Below, piece by piece: positions 39,663 through 48,984 of a stretch of 64,000 nt of DNA. Position 1 is the stretch's first letter; every line of letters begins with the position of its first letter. A program made the translations under genes and the position numbers. The stretch comes from Thiohalomonas denitrificans (lineage in GTDB: Bacteria > Pseudomonadota > Gammaproteobacteria > Thiohalomonadales > Thiohalomonadaceae). Where the stretch lies: NCBI GenBank assembly GCA_020725115.1, contig DYFR01000020.1:1-64000 (forward strand), in the 5' to 3' direction. A model generated the notes under the pieces. It searched no databases, was not told where the DNA came from, and saw only the letters and a program-made list of their open reading frames with translations.

Positions 39663-39778
39663 TTCAAGTTGCAAGTACAAGTGGCAAGTTACAAGAAAAA
39701 CCAATCTCGCCACCGATTACTCGCACATTCTCCTTGTCACTTGTCACTTGTCACTTGTCACTTGTCACTTGCAACTTC
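39663..39778. repeat. GNNNCAA heptamer palindrome with CTTGTCA array
   Basis: One arm is GTTGCAA, GTACAA, GTGGCAA, GTTACAA; the other is about six tandem CTTGTCA heptamers. The last codons of ubiH (LQVTSDK and the TGA stop) are written by this array, which overlaps 39751-39778. Confidence 0.93.
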
Positions 39779-41016
39779 AACCCACACGCCAGCCGCGGCA
39801 GATGTCCGTTCAAGCCCATTGATTGCCGTGCCAGCAGATGCTTGAGCGGCGGCAGGGCGTCCAGCGCCAGCAGGCCCAGGTTGCGCACCAGTTTCAGCGG
39901 CGGCAGGTCGTTGGAGTAGGTGCGCACCAGACCGTCGGTGAAGGCGGCGGTGCGCAGATAGTCGGGACGGCGCCAGACAGCATAGTCTCTGAGCACCGCG
40001 AGGCTGCCAATGTCCTCGCCGCGCGCCACCGCACAGGAGATCACCTGTGCCAGCGCCGCCACATCGCGCAGGCCGAGATTGAAACCCTGGCCGGCCACAG
40101 GATGAATGGCATGGGCAGCATTGCCGACAAAGGCGATGCGCTCCGCGGCCGCCTCGCGCACGAAGCGCAATACCAGCGGATAGGCATGGCGCCCGGAGGT
40201 GCGCAGGAAGCGACCGGCACGATAGCCAAATCGCTGCTGCAAGCGCTGGAGAAACTCGGCGTCGCTGAGTGCCAGCAACTCGTCCGTCTGGGCATCACGT
40301 GCCGTCCACACCAGCGACCAGCGGCAACCTTGCAGCGCGGTATCGCCGTCGGCCGGCGGATCGCAGGGCAGCAGGGCCAGTGGCCCAGTGTCGGTGAACC
40401 GCTCGTAGGCGATGTTGCCGTGGGGGCGATCGGTGGCGACGGTGGCGATCACCGCGGTCTGGCCGTAGTCCAACTCCCAGGTGTTCGCACCAATCAGCTC
40501 ACGCACGGTAGAGCGGCCACCGTCGGCCGCCACCAGCAGGCGAGCACGCAGGCTGCGCGCCGCGCCGCCATGGCTGAGCTGGATATCGGCCGCGTCACCT
40601 GCCATCTGCACAGCGGTGAGCTCGGCCGGGCACAGCAGATCAATATTGGAACATTGCGCCAGCGCATCGGTCAGCGCCGCGCCGATGACGCGCCCCTCCA
40701 CCACATAACCCAGCGCACTGACCTGCTCTTCCACCGCATCCAGCCGCGTCGTGCCGAAACCGCCGCGCTCGGAGACATGGATGTGTTCGATGGCGGTCAC
40801 ACCGCGCGCCGCCATGGCATCCCATACCCCCATGGTGTGCAGGATGCGCTGCGAGCCGGCGGCAAGTGCAATGGCGCGCGCATCGAAGGCCGGCTGTGCG
40901 GCAGAGTCGTACGGCACCGCCTCCACCAGGGCAATGGACAAGGGCAGATCCTTCAGCGCCAGCGCCAGGCTGGCACCGGCCATGCCGCCGCCGATGATGG
41001 CGATGTCGTAAGTCAT
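39751..41016 (-). CDS. ubiH: UbiH-type FAD monooxygenase of ubiquinone synthesis
   Basis: Flavin hydroxylase of 421 residues, a paralogue of the neighbouring ubiI product. FAD site MTYDIAIIGGGMAGASLALA at the start, LLVAADGGRSTVRELIG in the middle, and IAFVGNAAHAIHPVAGQGFN. Position between pepP and ubiI matches E. coli ubiH, the C1 hydroxylase of the quinone ring. The carboxy-terminal end is written by a CTTGTCA heptamer array and is therefore likely to differ from related proteins. Confidence 0.92.
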   Translation of the reverse strand: MTYDIAIIGGGMAGASLALALKDLPLSIALVEAVPYDSAAQPAFDARAIALAAGSQRILHTMGVWDAMAARGVTAIEHIHVSERGGFGTTRLDAVEEQVSALGYVVEGRVIGAALTDALAQCSNIDLLCPAELTAVQMAGDAADIQLSHGGAARSLRARLLVAADGGRSTVRELIGANTWELDYGQTAVIATVATDRPHGNIAYERFTDTGPLALLPCDPPADGDTALQGCRWSLVWTARDAQTDELLALSDAEFLQRLQQRFGYRAGRFLRTSGRHAYPLVLRFVREAAAERIAFVGNAAHAIHPVAGQGFNLGLRDVAALAQVISCAVARGEDIGSLAVLRDYAVWRRPDYLRTAAFTDGLVRTYSNDLPPLKLVRNLGLLALDALPPLKHLLARQSMGLNGHLPRLACGLKLQVTSDK

Positions 41017-41086
41017 AGTTGCAAGTTACAAGTGGCAAGTCGCAAGTGACAAGAGGATTTTCTTGCAACTTGCCACTTGTAACTTG

Positions 41087-41091
<5 letters not shown>
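41017..41091. repeat. GNNNCAA heptamer palindrome, compact
   Basis: The left arm has five units GTTGCAA, GTTACAA, GTGGCAA, GTCGCAA, GTGACAA; the right arm is their complement, with a short GAGGATTTTC loop. It lies between pepP and ubiH; the pepP stop codon (41087-41089) is inside a GTGACAA unit. Confidence 0.95.
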
Positions 41092-42403
<1,312 letters not shown>

Positions 42404-42405
42404 AG

Positions 42406-42981
42406 TCAGTGCAGGGTCGACTCCATCTGCGGTGCCGCACGGGTGGGATTGATTTCCTCATTCACCAGCAACACCGCCGTGCGTACGAACTCGAGCAATT
42501 CCGAATAGGCCATCTCGTCTTCCTCGCCCTCGCCCACATCATAACTACCCGCACGCGACAGCTGCACCAGATCCCGCAGTGCCTCGCCGCTGTCGCCGGG
42601 AAGCTGGGAAACATCCTTCAATCCGCCCAGGCTCATGCCGAGGAGAAAACCCTGACACCATTCCCCCAATGCCTCCACCCGCTCCTCCAGCGGCTGATCA
42701 TCCTCCGGCAGCAGGGGCTGAAAATCCAGCAGGGGGTCATTGAGCTGCGCCACCACGGCCTGCCGCAAGCCCTCCAGCGTGGCGCCCGCCTCCTGCCCGA
42801 GCACGTCGCCCGCACCCAGCTCGGGGGCCACATGCCCCAGCCATTGCTCCCGCGTCAGGCCGTGACCGGCACAGACCCAGCCCACCAGCAGGCCGTGACA
42901 TTCAGCAACGCTCATCTCGGCGCCGACACGACGCAGCGCGGCATCCACAAGGGCAATGGCGTCGCGGGGATTCTCGCTCAT
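42406..42981 (-). CDS. ygfB: YgfB/YecA family protein (UPF0149)
   Basis: Conserved gammaproteobacterial protein of 191 residues. Family features: early VAECHGLLVGWVCAGHG, GEWCQGFLLGMSLGG in the middle, and DEMAYSELLEFVRTAVLLV near the end. The ATG at 42981 has a GGAGAG site; longer frames upstream are not supported. Cytoplasmic; the biochemical role in this organism is not evident. First gene of the ygfB-pepP-ubiH-ubiI operon and divergent from the zapA unit. Confidence 0.93.
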   Translation of the reverse strand: MSENPRDAIALVDAALRRVGAEMSVAECHGLLVGWVCAGHGLTREQWLGHVAPELGAGDVLGQEAGATLEGLRQAVVAQLNDPLLDFQPLLPEDDQPLEERVEALGEWCQGFLLGMSLGGLKDVSQLPGDSGEALRDLVQLSRAGSYDVGEGEEDEMAYSELLEFVRTAVLLVNEEINPTRAAPQMESTLH

Positions 42982-43074
42982 AATCTCTCCGTGGGAAGTT
43001 GCGGGCGGTGCCGCACATGAAGGATTGATCCTAGCACCGACACCGTGACAGCAACACCCTGGCACGCGGCCTGA

Positions 43075-43103
43075 TTGACCGCATACGGCCGCCGCTCTAT
43101 AGT
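43075..43103 (+). promoter_or_regulatory. Sigma-70 promoter of the zapB-like/zapA/6S unit
   Basis: TTGACC, a 17-base spacer, and TATAGT: five of six matches in each box at ideal spacing, about 57 bases upstream of the first start codon. Confidence 0.8.
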
Positions 43104-43166
43104 GGATTCGCTTTTTCGGCCGCCGGCCACCCACGACTCACCGAACTCAATGCCGCCCTCTCGACC

Positions 43167-43376
43167 ATGAAGGACGAACTGGACATCAGCCTGCTGGAGC
43201 GCCGTGTGGATGAACTCATCCGCACCGTGGATCGGTTGCGTGACGAAAACCTGTCCCTGCGTGAACAGCAAACGTCACTGCTGACAGAACGGAGCAAGCT
43301 GCTGGAAAAGACCGAGCTGGCGCGTACCCGGGTGGAAGCGATGATTCACCGCATCAAGTCGATGGAGCAAGGCTGA
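43167..43376 (+). CDS. Small coiled-coil protein (TIGR02449 type, ZapB-like)
   Basis: A 69-residue protein that is almost wholly coiled coil: repeated Leu/Arg/Glu heptads such as LLERRVDELIRTVDRLRDEN and LLTERSKLLEKTELAR. It is of the TIGR02449 small family that precedes zapA in many gammaproteobacteria and looks like the cell-division protein ZapB. It lies one base before the zapA start. A role at the division ring with ZapA is inferred from context. Confidence 0.88.
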   Translation: MKDELDISLLERRVDELIRTVDRLRDENLSLREQQTSLLTERSKLLEKTELARTRVEAMIHRIKSMEQG

Positions 43377-43377
43377 G

Positions 43378-43698
43378 ATGAGCAGCAAGGATGTACTCCA
43401 GGTGCCGGTGCGCATCCTGGACAAGGAATACACCATCTCGTGCCCGGCGGAAGAACGTGATGGCCTGGTCGAGTCGGCCCGCATCCTCAATGACAAGATG
43501 CGCGATATCCGCAGCAGTGGCAAGGTCATCGGCAGCGAGCGTATCGCCGTACTGGCCGCCCTCAACATCACGCATGAGTTGCTGCAACAACGCCACCATG
43601 GAAGCGGCTATACTGGCGACATCGGCAAGCGTTTGCGCCGATTGCAGGAGCGCATCGACAGCGCCCTGGAAAGCGAAGACCGGCAGCTCAAGCTTTAG
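43378..43698 (+). CDS. zapA: Cell division protein ZapA
   Basis: Binds and bundles FtsZ filaments at mid-cell. The 106-residue protein has the family features VPVRILDKEYTISCPAEE and an amphipathic long helix (SERIAVLAALNITHELLQQ). Followed directly by 6S RNA and ygfA, the conserved zapA-ssrS-ygfA order of gammaproteobacteria. Confidence 0.95.
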   Translation: MSSKDVLQVPVRILDKEYTISCPAEERDGLVESARILNDKMRDIRSSGKVIGSERIAVLAALNITHELLQQRHHGSGYTGDIGKRLRRLQERIDSALESEDRQLKL

Positions 43699-43730
43699 CG
43701 CCGGGACAGACTCGATTCTGCGATTCAACT

Positions 43731-43921
43731 ATGGGTACCCCCTGCAGGACTCGTTAGTCGCTGGGGATTTCTTGAGCCGATAATCACACCCCCGGGGTTG
43801 CTGCGACGGTGTTGTGTGCATGTCCGTGCTGCGGAAAGCCTGATGCATCGACCGGCCTCCCCACTTGAGCCCTTGGGTTCAAGAAGCAACGGCGACGACG
43901 ACCCAGGCGGAGGGTACCCTC
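43731..43921 (+). ncRNA. ssrS: 6S RNA
   Basis: Regulatory RNA that mimics an open promoter and holds sigma-70 RNA polymerase. Located between zapA and ygfA, its usual place. The two ends carry the same self-complementary GGGTACCC (43733 and 43912), giving the closing stem. Characteristic internal sequences match E. coli 6S: CTTGAGCCGATA on the 5' side and the hairpin CTTGAGCCCTTGGGTTCAAG on the 3' side. Exact ends are uncertain by a few bases. Confidence 0.9.
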
Positions 43922-43961
43922 TCTATACTGACGTGACGGCGTGAGAACGGAACAACGCTAG

Positions 43962-44600
43962 ATGGCAGCAGCCGACTCCAATCCACCGCCTGCACATACT
44001 CCAGCCCCTGGCCGTGACGATATCCGCCGCCAGATCCGCCGCCAGCGCCGTGCGCTGTCATCTGCCGCGGCACACAGCGCTTCCGATGCACTGGCGAGCC
44101 AGCTGGGCGGCACGGCGCTGTTCCGCCGCAGTGACCACATCGCCTTTTACCTCGCCAACGACGGTGAAATGGATTTGACGCCGCTGCTGGAACGGGCCTG
44201 GGCCATGGGTAAGCACTGCTACCTGCCGGTACTCAGCCCGGCCTTTCACAACCGCCTCTGGTTCGCCCCCTACCGGCCCGGCACCCCGCTGCAACACAAC
44301 CGCTTCCGTATCCCCGAGCCGGTAATCCGCTGGCACGAGGCACGCCCGGCCTGGAGCATCGATCTGATGCTGACGCCACTGGTGGCCTTTGATGGTGCAG
44401 GCAATCGCCTCGGCATGGGCGGCGGTTTCTACGACCGAACCCTGGCCTACCTGCTGCAACGTCGGCACTGGCGCAAACCCGAACTCATCGGCATCGCCTA
44501 CGAATTCCAGAAGCTGGAGCAGCTGCCCCACGCCGCCTGGGACGTGCCGCTGCACGGTGTCGCCACCGACCGCGCCCTGTACCGGTTCCGCCCCGGATAG
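43962..44600 (+). CDS. ygfA: 5-formyltetrahydrofolate cyclo-ligase
   Basis: Converts 5-formyltetrahydrofolate to 5,10-methenyltetrahydrofolate using ATP. The 212-residue protein has the family segments IRRQIRRQRRALS, YLANDGEMDLTPLLERAW, and the nucleotide/folate motif LVAFDGAGNRLGMGGGFYDR. Co-located with 6S RNA, as in E. coli. A 54-bp tandem repeat starts at the very next base after the TAG stop. Confidence 0.95.
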   Translation: MAAADSNPPPAHTPAPGRDDIRRQIRRQRRALSSAAAHSASDALASQLGGTALFRRSDHIAFYLANDGEMDLTPLLERAWAMGKHCYLPVLSPAFHNRLWFAPYRPGTPLQHNRFRIPEPVIRWHEARPAWSIDLMLTPLVAFDGAGNRLGMGGGFYDRTLAYLLQRRHWRKPELIGIAYEFQKLEQLPHAAWDVPLHGVATDRALYRFRPG

Positions 44601-44705
44601 CGCCGCTCCCGGCCATCCCTGGCCTCCGCGGCATAAGTCCATCCCTGGGACAAGCGCCGCTCCCGGCCATCCCTGGCCTCCGCGGCATAAGTCCATCCCT
44701 GGACA
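44601..44705. repeat. 54-bp tandem repeat, two copies
   Basis: Unit of 54 bases beginning CGCCGCTCCCGGCCATCCCT, repeated twice with one or two differences. The same unit occurs 2.5 times in the reverse direction at 54901-55040. Each unit carries the small hairpin GTCCA-GGGA-TGGAC. Confidence 0.95.
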
Positions 44706-44736
44706 AAAAAACCCGCCTTGCGGCGGGTTCTGTTTT
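44705..44736 (-). terminator. Intrinsic terminator for the 45-residue membrane protein gene
   Basis: AACCCGCC stem, TTGC loop, GGCGGGTT. The A-run at 44705-44711 becomes a U-run on the minus strand, so it chiefly ends the minus-strand gene; it may also stop ygfA. Confidence 0.85.
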
Positions 44737-44751
44737 CTCGGCTCTCGTGGA

Positions 44752-44889
44752 TTATTTGTTCTTGTTGGCCTCGACCACGGTTGGCGCCTGCGAATCACGC
44801 ATCATCGCCTGCGTTATTCCGGTAAAGAGGACCCCCACTGCTATCAGGGCAGCAAGCACCACGAGTAGATCGGGTTTGCGTCGTCTCAT
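44752..44889 (-). CDS. 45-residue single-pass membrane protein
   Basis: A short frame of 45 codons with a good ribosome-binding site (GGAGGT) just before the ATG, its own sigma-70-like promoter and an intrinsic terminator. The product begins MRRRKPDLLVVLAALIAVGV, with a positive amino terminus, one membrane helix (residues 8-27), and a polar tail ending in NKNK. Positive-inside topology puts the amino terminus in the cytoplasm. I do not recognise the family with certainty. Function unknown. Confidence 0.75.
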   Translation of the reverse strand: MRRRKPDLLVVLAALIAVGVLFTGITQAMMRDSQAPTVVEANKNK

Positions 44890-44953
44890 CCTGACCTCCA
44901 TTCCCACTTTTCATCACCGCCGCAGCGGTTTTTCGCATCGCTGCGATTGACCT

Positions 44954-44981
44954 GTATAACGCATGGTCTTTTGCCTGACAA
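44954..44981 (-). promoter_or_regulatory. Sigma-70-type promoter of the 45-residue membrane protein gene
   Basis: On the minus strand TTGTCA, a 16-base spacer, and TTATAC, about 65 bases upstream of the ATG. Confidence 0.65.
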
Positions 44982-45070
44982 GAGGGCTGGGTCACAAATT
45001 TGTCATTTTTGCCTTACTCCCATGACTTTTCGCTACCATATCGCCCCTTTGGCTCCGGGGAGGCACCCAC

Positions 45071-45529
45071 ATGAACCACTGGCTGATGAAATCCGAACCC
45101 GATGTCTTCGGCATCGACCACCTGGCCAGCCGTCCCAAACAAACCGAACAGTGGGACGGTGTACGCAACTACCAGGCACGCAACATGCTGCGTGACCAGA
45201 TGCAGGTGGGGGATCGGGTCTTCTTCTATCACTCCAACTGCAAGGAGCCGGGCATCGTCGGCATTGCCGAGATCACCCGCGCCGGCTACCCCGACCATAC
45301 GGCCTGGGATCCGGAGAGCAAGTATTACGACCCCAAGAGCGACCCCCGGCAGCCGCGCTGGTACATGGTGGACGTGCGCCTGGTGCGCAAACTGAAGCGC
45401 AACATCACCCTGGAAGAACTCAAGCAGCGTCCGGAACTGGCGGAAATGCCGCTGGTACGGCGCGGCAACCGCCTGTCGGTGATGCCGGTGACGCCGCAGG
45501 AATGGGAGGCAATTCTGGCACTGGAATAA
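45071..45529 (+). CDS. EVE domain protein
   Basis: A 152-residue single-domain protein of the EVE (PUA-like) fold, a family that binds modified bases in DNA or RNA. Visible signature: MNHWLMKSEPDVFGIDHL, WDGVRNYQARNMLRDQM, VFFYHSNCKEPGIVGIAEI, and WYMVDVRLVRKL. Often found next to ygfA/6S in proteobacteria. The ligand here is not known. Confidence 0.92.
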   Translation: MNHWLMKSEPDVFGIDHLASRPKQTEQWDGVRNYQARNMLRDQMQVGDRVFFYHSNCKEPGIVGIAEITRAGYPDHTAWDPESKYYDPKSDPRQPRWYMVDVRLVRKLKRNITLEELKQRPELAEMPLVRRGNRLSVMPVTPQEWEAILALE

Positions 45530-45562
45530 TTCACGCGAAAGGGCACAACCCTAATACCCATT

Positions 45563-45646
45563 TGCCGCCGAGACGCAGAGACGCGGAGGGTCGGATGCAA
45601 GCATACCTGCAGTGTTTACTCTGCGTCTCCGCGGCTCTGCGGCGGG
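45563..45646. repeat. CGCAGAG-type intergenic palindrome
   Basis: Arms GCCGCCGAGACGCAGAGACG and GTCTCCGCGGCTCTGCGGC, between the convergent EVE and ilvA genes. Confidence 0.88.
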
Positions 45647-45671
45647 ATTTGAAGTTGATTTAGTGCTTGCG

Positions 45672-47189
45672 CTAGCGCAGGAACAAATCGTAGGCCGGAT
45701 TGGCGCTTTCGTCCCAGTGCGGGTAGCCGATCTGGGCGAGAAACTCCTGGAATTTTGCCTCGTCGGCGGCGGGCACCTGGATGCCGCACAGGATGCGGCC
45801 ATAGTCGGCACCGTGGTTGCGGTAGTGGAACAGGCTGATGTTCCAGTGTTGCCCCATGTGATTGAGGAAGCGCAGCAGGGCACCCGGACGTTCGGGGAAC
45901 TCGAAACGCAACAGACGCTCGTCAGGCAGGCCGCCGGTATGGCCGCCGACCATGTAGCGCACATGCAGCTTGGCGATTTCGTTATCGGTCATGTCGAGCA
46001 GCGGATAGCCCTGGCCGTGCAGCAAGGCCACCAGCTCCTCCTTGCCGCGCGCACCCTCGCGCATCTCGATGCCGACAAAGATGTGCGCCTCGCCTGCATC
46101 GGCGTAGCGGTAGTTGAATTCGGTGATGGCGCGCTGGCCCAGGGTCTCGCAGAACTGACGGAAGCTGCCCGGCCGCTCGGGGATGGTGACGGCAAACAGC
46201 GCCTCGCGCTGCTCCCCCAGTTCGGCACGCTCGGCCACGTGACGCAGGCGGTCGAAGTTCATGTTGGCGCCGGAGTTGATGGCCACCAGCGCACGGTCAC
46301 GCACATCCTTGCCTTGCAGGTAACGCTTCATCCCCGCCACCGCCAGGGCGCCGGCCGGTTCGACGATGGCGCGGGTGTCCTCGAAGATGTCCTTGATGGC
46401 GGCGCACACCTCATCGGTGGACACCAGGATGACCTCGTCCACGCACTGCCGTGCCACCCGAAACGGTTCTGCTCCCACCTGCCGCACCGCCACGCCGTCG
46501 ACAAAAATACCCACCTGATCCAGCACCACCCGCTCACCGGCCTTGAGCGCATCATGCATGCTGGCGGCATCATCCGGCTCAACACCGATCACCTTGACCT
46601 CGGGCCGCAGGTACTTGATATAGGCCGCCACGCCGGCGATGAGACCACCGCCTCCCACCGGCACAAACACCGCATGCAGATCGCCCGCCGAATACTGGCG
46701 CAGTATCTCCATTGCCACCGTGCCCTGACCGGCGATCACATCCTCGTCATCATAGGGATGGACAAAGGTACGCCCCTGCTCATCCGCCAGCTTGCGGGCG
46801 TAGGTGTAGGCATCGTCATAGGCATTGCCGTGCAGCTCGATGCGGGCGCCGCGGCGGCGCACCGCCTGCACCTTGATCTCCGGCGTGGTGCGCGGCATGA
46901 CGATGAGCGCATCCAGACCCAGCTTCTGCGCCGCCAGGGCCACGCCCTGGGCATGGTTGCCGGCGGAAGCGGCAATGACGCCACGGGCGCGCGCCTCATC
47001 CGACAGCAGGGCAATCTTGTTGTAGGCGCCACGCAGCTTGAAGGAAAATACCGGCTGCAGATCCTCGCGCTTGAGCAACACCTTGTTGCCCAGGCGGCGC
47101 GACAGGCCGGGGGCGGCCTCCAGCGGAGTTTCCCGGGCAACGTCGTAAACCCGGGCCTGCAGTATCTTTTTGGCGTAATGTTCGAGCAT
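45672..47189 (-). CDS. ilvA: Threonine ammonia-lyase, biosynthetic
   Basis: First step of isoleucine synthesis, threonine to 2-oxobutanoate. The 505-residue protein has a fold-II pyridoxal phosphate domain with the Schiff-base lysine in SFKLRGAYNKIALL and the phosphate-binding glycine loop PVGGGGLIAGVA. Two ACT-like regulatory domains (about residues 325-405 and 420-505) provide feedback control by isoleucine and valine; FAVTIPERPGSFRQF and RFEFPERPGALLRFL mark their starts. Divergent from rpiA. Confidence 0.97.
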   Translation of the reverse strand: MLEHYAKKILQARVYDVARETPLEAAPGLSRRLGNKVLLKREDLQPVFSFKLRGAYNKIALLSDEARARGVIAASAGNHAQGVALAAQKLGLDALIVMPRTTPEIKVQAVRRRGARIELHGNAYDDAYTYARKLADEQGRTFVHPYDDEDVIAGQGTVAMEILRQYSAGDLHAVFVPVGGGGLIAGVAAYIKYLRPEVKVIGVEPDDAASMHDALKAGERVVLDQVGIFVDGVAVRQVGAEPFRVARQCVDEVILVSTDEVCAAIKDIFEDTRAIVEPAGALAVAGMKRYLQGKDVRDRALVAINSGANMNFDRLRHVAERAELGEQREALFAVTIPERPGSFRQFCETLGQRAITEFNYRYADAGEAHIFVGIEMREGARGKEELVALLHGQGYPLLDMTDNEIAKLHVRYMVGGHTGGLPDERLLRFEFPERPGALLRFLNHMGQHWNISLFHYRNHGADYGRILCGIQVPAADEAKFQEFLAQIGYPHWDESANPAYDLFLR

Positions 47190-47240
47190 GCGGCTACGAT
47201 ACCAGTTATCCCGCCCCGGTGTCAGCGGACGCGCTTGGCG

Positions 47241-47246
47241 TATAAT
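47241..47246 (+). promoter_or_regulatory. -10 box (TATAAT) upstream of rpiA
   Basis: A perfect TATAAT 150 bases upstream of the rpiA ATG; the -35 region is weak. The CGCAGAG palindrome at 47267 would then lie in the rpiA leader. Confidence 0.5.
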
Positions 47247-47266
47247 CAGCCATCTTTACGAAAATT

Positions 47267-47370
47267 TACCGCAGAGACGCAGAGTACGCAGAGGAAACTC
47301 CAGGCGAAAACAGGTGTTGGCCAACGTCCCAAAGAAGGTTTTCTCTGCGAACTCTGCGTCTCTGCGGTGC
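47267..47370. repeat. CGCAGAG-type intergenic palindrome
   Basis: Arms ACCGCAGAGACGCAGAGTAC and GAACTCTGCGTCTCTGCGGT, upstream of rpiA. Confidence 0.93.
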
Positions 47371-47398
47371 ATAACAATCAAGACTATCGGAGAGCACA

Positions 47399-48052
47399 AT
47401 GACGCAAGACGAAATGAAGAAGGCAGTCGCCAGGGCCGCCCTGGAGCACGTGGTGCCGGACACCATCATCGGCATCGGCACCGGTTCCACGGCCAACCAC
47501 TTCATCGACTTCCTGGCGGAAATCAAGTCATCCATTGCCGGCACCGTCGCCAGTTCGGTAGCCAGCGCCGAGCGGCTGAAGAAGCACGGTATCCCGGTGC
47601 TCGACCTGAATGACGTAGGGGAGATATCCGTCTACGTGGACGGTGCCGACGAAACCAACCGCCGCATGCATCTGGTCAAGGGCGGCGGCGGTGCGCTGAC
47701 GCGCGAGAAGATCGTGGCCGCAGCCAGCAAAAAGTTTGTCTGCATCGTCGATGAGACCAAGGTAGTGGATGTGCTGGGCAAGTTTCCGCTGCCGGTGGAA
47801 GTCATCCCCATGGCACGCAGCTACGTCGCCCGCGAACTGGTCAAGCTGGGCGGCAGCCCGGTATACCGCGACGGCTTCGTCACCGACAACGGCAACGTGA
47901 TTCTCGACGTGCACGACCTGCAGATCAAGGAACCCACTGAGCTGGAGGCCCGCCTCAACAACCTCGTCGGCGTGGTCACCAACGGCCTGTTCGCCCTGCG
48001 CCCGGCCGATGTGGTGCTGATCGGCACCCCCGACGGCGTCAGGACGCTGTAA
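47399..48052 (+). CDS. rpiA: Ribose-5-phosphate isomerase A
   Basis: Interconverts ribose 5-phosphate and ribulose 5-phosphate, the substrate of phosphoribulokinase, so it serves both pentose phosphate and Calvin-cycle flow. The 217-residue protein has [16 protein letters not shown] (phosphate-binding), [20 protein letters not shown] with active-site aspartates, [16 protein letters not shown], and [12 protein letters not shown] normal length for the family. Confidence 0.98.
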   Translation: MTQDEMKKAVARAALEHVVPDTIIGIGTGSTANHFIDFLAEIKSSIAGTVASSVASAERLKKHGIPVLDLNDVGEISVYVDGADETNRRMHLVKGGGGALTREKIVAAASKKFVCIVDETKVVDVLGKFPLPVEVIPMARSYVARELVKLGGSPVYRDGFVTDNGNVILDVHDLQIKEPTELEARLNNLVGVVTNGLFALRPADVVLIGTPDGVRTL

Positions 48053-48060
48053 AGGATTTT

Positions 48061-48154
48061 TCACCGCAAAGGCGCGAAGTTCTCAACGCCGAAAATCCAA
48101 CGCAGAGGCGCGGAGGTTTTGAATTTCGTGGCATTCTTTGCGGCTTTGCGGTGA
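48061..48154. repeat. Nested CACCGCAAA/CGCAGAG palindrome
   Basis: Outer arms TTCACCGCAAAGGCGCGAAG and CTTTGCGGCTTTGCGGTGAA; inside is a half CGCAGAG unit (AACGCAGAGGCGCGGAGG). Starts eight bases after the rpiA stop. Confidence 0.85.
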
Positions 48155-48218
48155 ATGGCTTTTACCTCCAATGTCCAGGCGCTACACTCGACGGCATAGC
48201 GGCGGCAAGGGAACGGGC

Positions 48219-48311
48219 GTGGACATGGCAACCCTGTGGGGACTCATCGGCGGCATCGCTGCCATCATCAACGGCTCCGTACGCAGCAAGGATCGGAGTG
48301 CCACGCCATGA
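48219..48311 (+). CDS. 30-codon frame overlapping the PilZ gene start (leader peptide or MotA-like remnant)
   Basis: A GTG-started frame (AAGGGA eight bases upstream) encodes VDMATLWGLIGGIAAIINGS and ten more residues, then stops at a TGA that overlaps the next ATG (ATGA). The hydrophobic start looks like the first helix of MotA/PomA stator proteins, which commonly begin MDxATLxGLIGG. It may be a stator-gene remnant or a short coupled leader peptide. Translation is not proven. Confidence 0.4.
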   Translation: MDMATLWGLIGGIAAIINGSVRSKDRSATP

Positions 48312-48913
48312 GTACGTCAGCCGGCCGCCCCGAGCGGCGCAAGTTCTTCCGCATCGACGATGATGTCTACCTGGAATACCACCGGCTGGAGGAGGCGGAT
48401 TACCAGCAGCGCCTCACGCAGCCGCCCGGCCTCCGTCACGACAGCTCCGGCCTGGCCCTGCAGCTGCACAGCCTGACCACGCAATCGAGCAACATCCTGT
48501 CGCAGATCCGCAAACGCGACCCGGATGTGGGTCAATATCTGGCCATCATCGACCGCAAGCTGGAACTGCTCAGTCGCGCCCTGCTCGGCAGCCAGCTCGG
48601 CCATATCAGCGGCCCCAACACCCATGCCAACCTGAGCGGTAACGGCATCGCCTTTCTCTGCGGTGAACAGCTGGCGCAGGACAGCAAACTGGAACTGCGC
48701 CTGATGCTGTTTCCCGGCAATACCGTGGTTCACGCCCTCGGCCGGGTGATCCACTGTCTGGGAGGACTCACCATCTCACCCCAGCCTTACCGCATCGGCG
48801 TCGAATTCACCCACATCGCGGAGATTGCGCGCGAGGCGCTGATCCGCCACACCCTGGAGTTGCAGTCGGCACGGCTGCGGCGGGAAAAAGAACAGAGAAA
48901 AGATACAAGATGA
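48308..48913 (+). CDS. PilZ-domain protein
   Basis: A 201-residue protein with an amino-terminal motif close to the c-di-GMP site of PilZ proteins (RPERRKFFRIDDDVYLEY, where RRxxxR is expected) and a second part (SGNGIAFLCGEQLAQDSKLE) similar to the D/NxSxxG strand of PilZ domains. A long helical insert separates them. Probably a c-di-GMP effector. The last residues (KEQRKDTR) and the TGA stop are written by a heptamer repeat. The ATG at 48308 has GGAG seven bases upstream. Confidence 0.8.
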   Translation: MSTSAGRPERRKFFRIDDDVYLEYHRLEEADYQQRLTQPPGLRHDSSGLALQLHSLTTQSSNILSQIRKRDPDVGQYLAIIDRKLELLSRALLGSQLGHISGPNTHANLSGNGIAFLCGEQLAQDSKLELRLMLFPGNTVVHALGRVIHCLGGLTISPQPYRIGVEFTHIAEIAREALIRHTLELQSARLRREKEQRKDTR

Positions 48914-48979
48914 AAGATAAAAGGGAATGAGCGCTGTGCGCGCCTTCTCTTGTATCTTGTATCTTTCCTCTTGTATCTG
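48893..48979. repeat. GNNNCAA heptamer palindrome
   Basis: The left arm GATACAAGATGAAAGATAAA is degenerate; core GAGCGCTGTGCGCGC; the right arm is CTTGTAT, CTTGTAT and CTTGTATCTG. The PilZ gene's stop codon lies in the left arm. Confidence 0.9.
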
Positions 48980-48984
48980 AAGTA

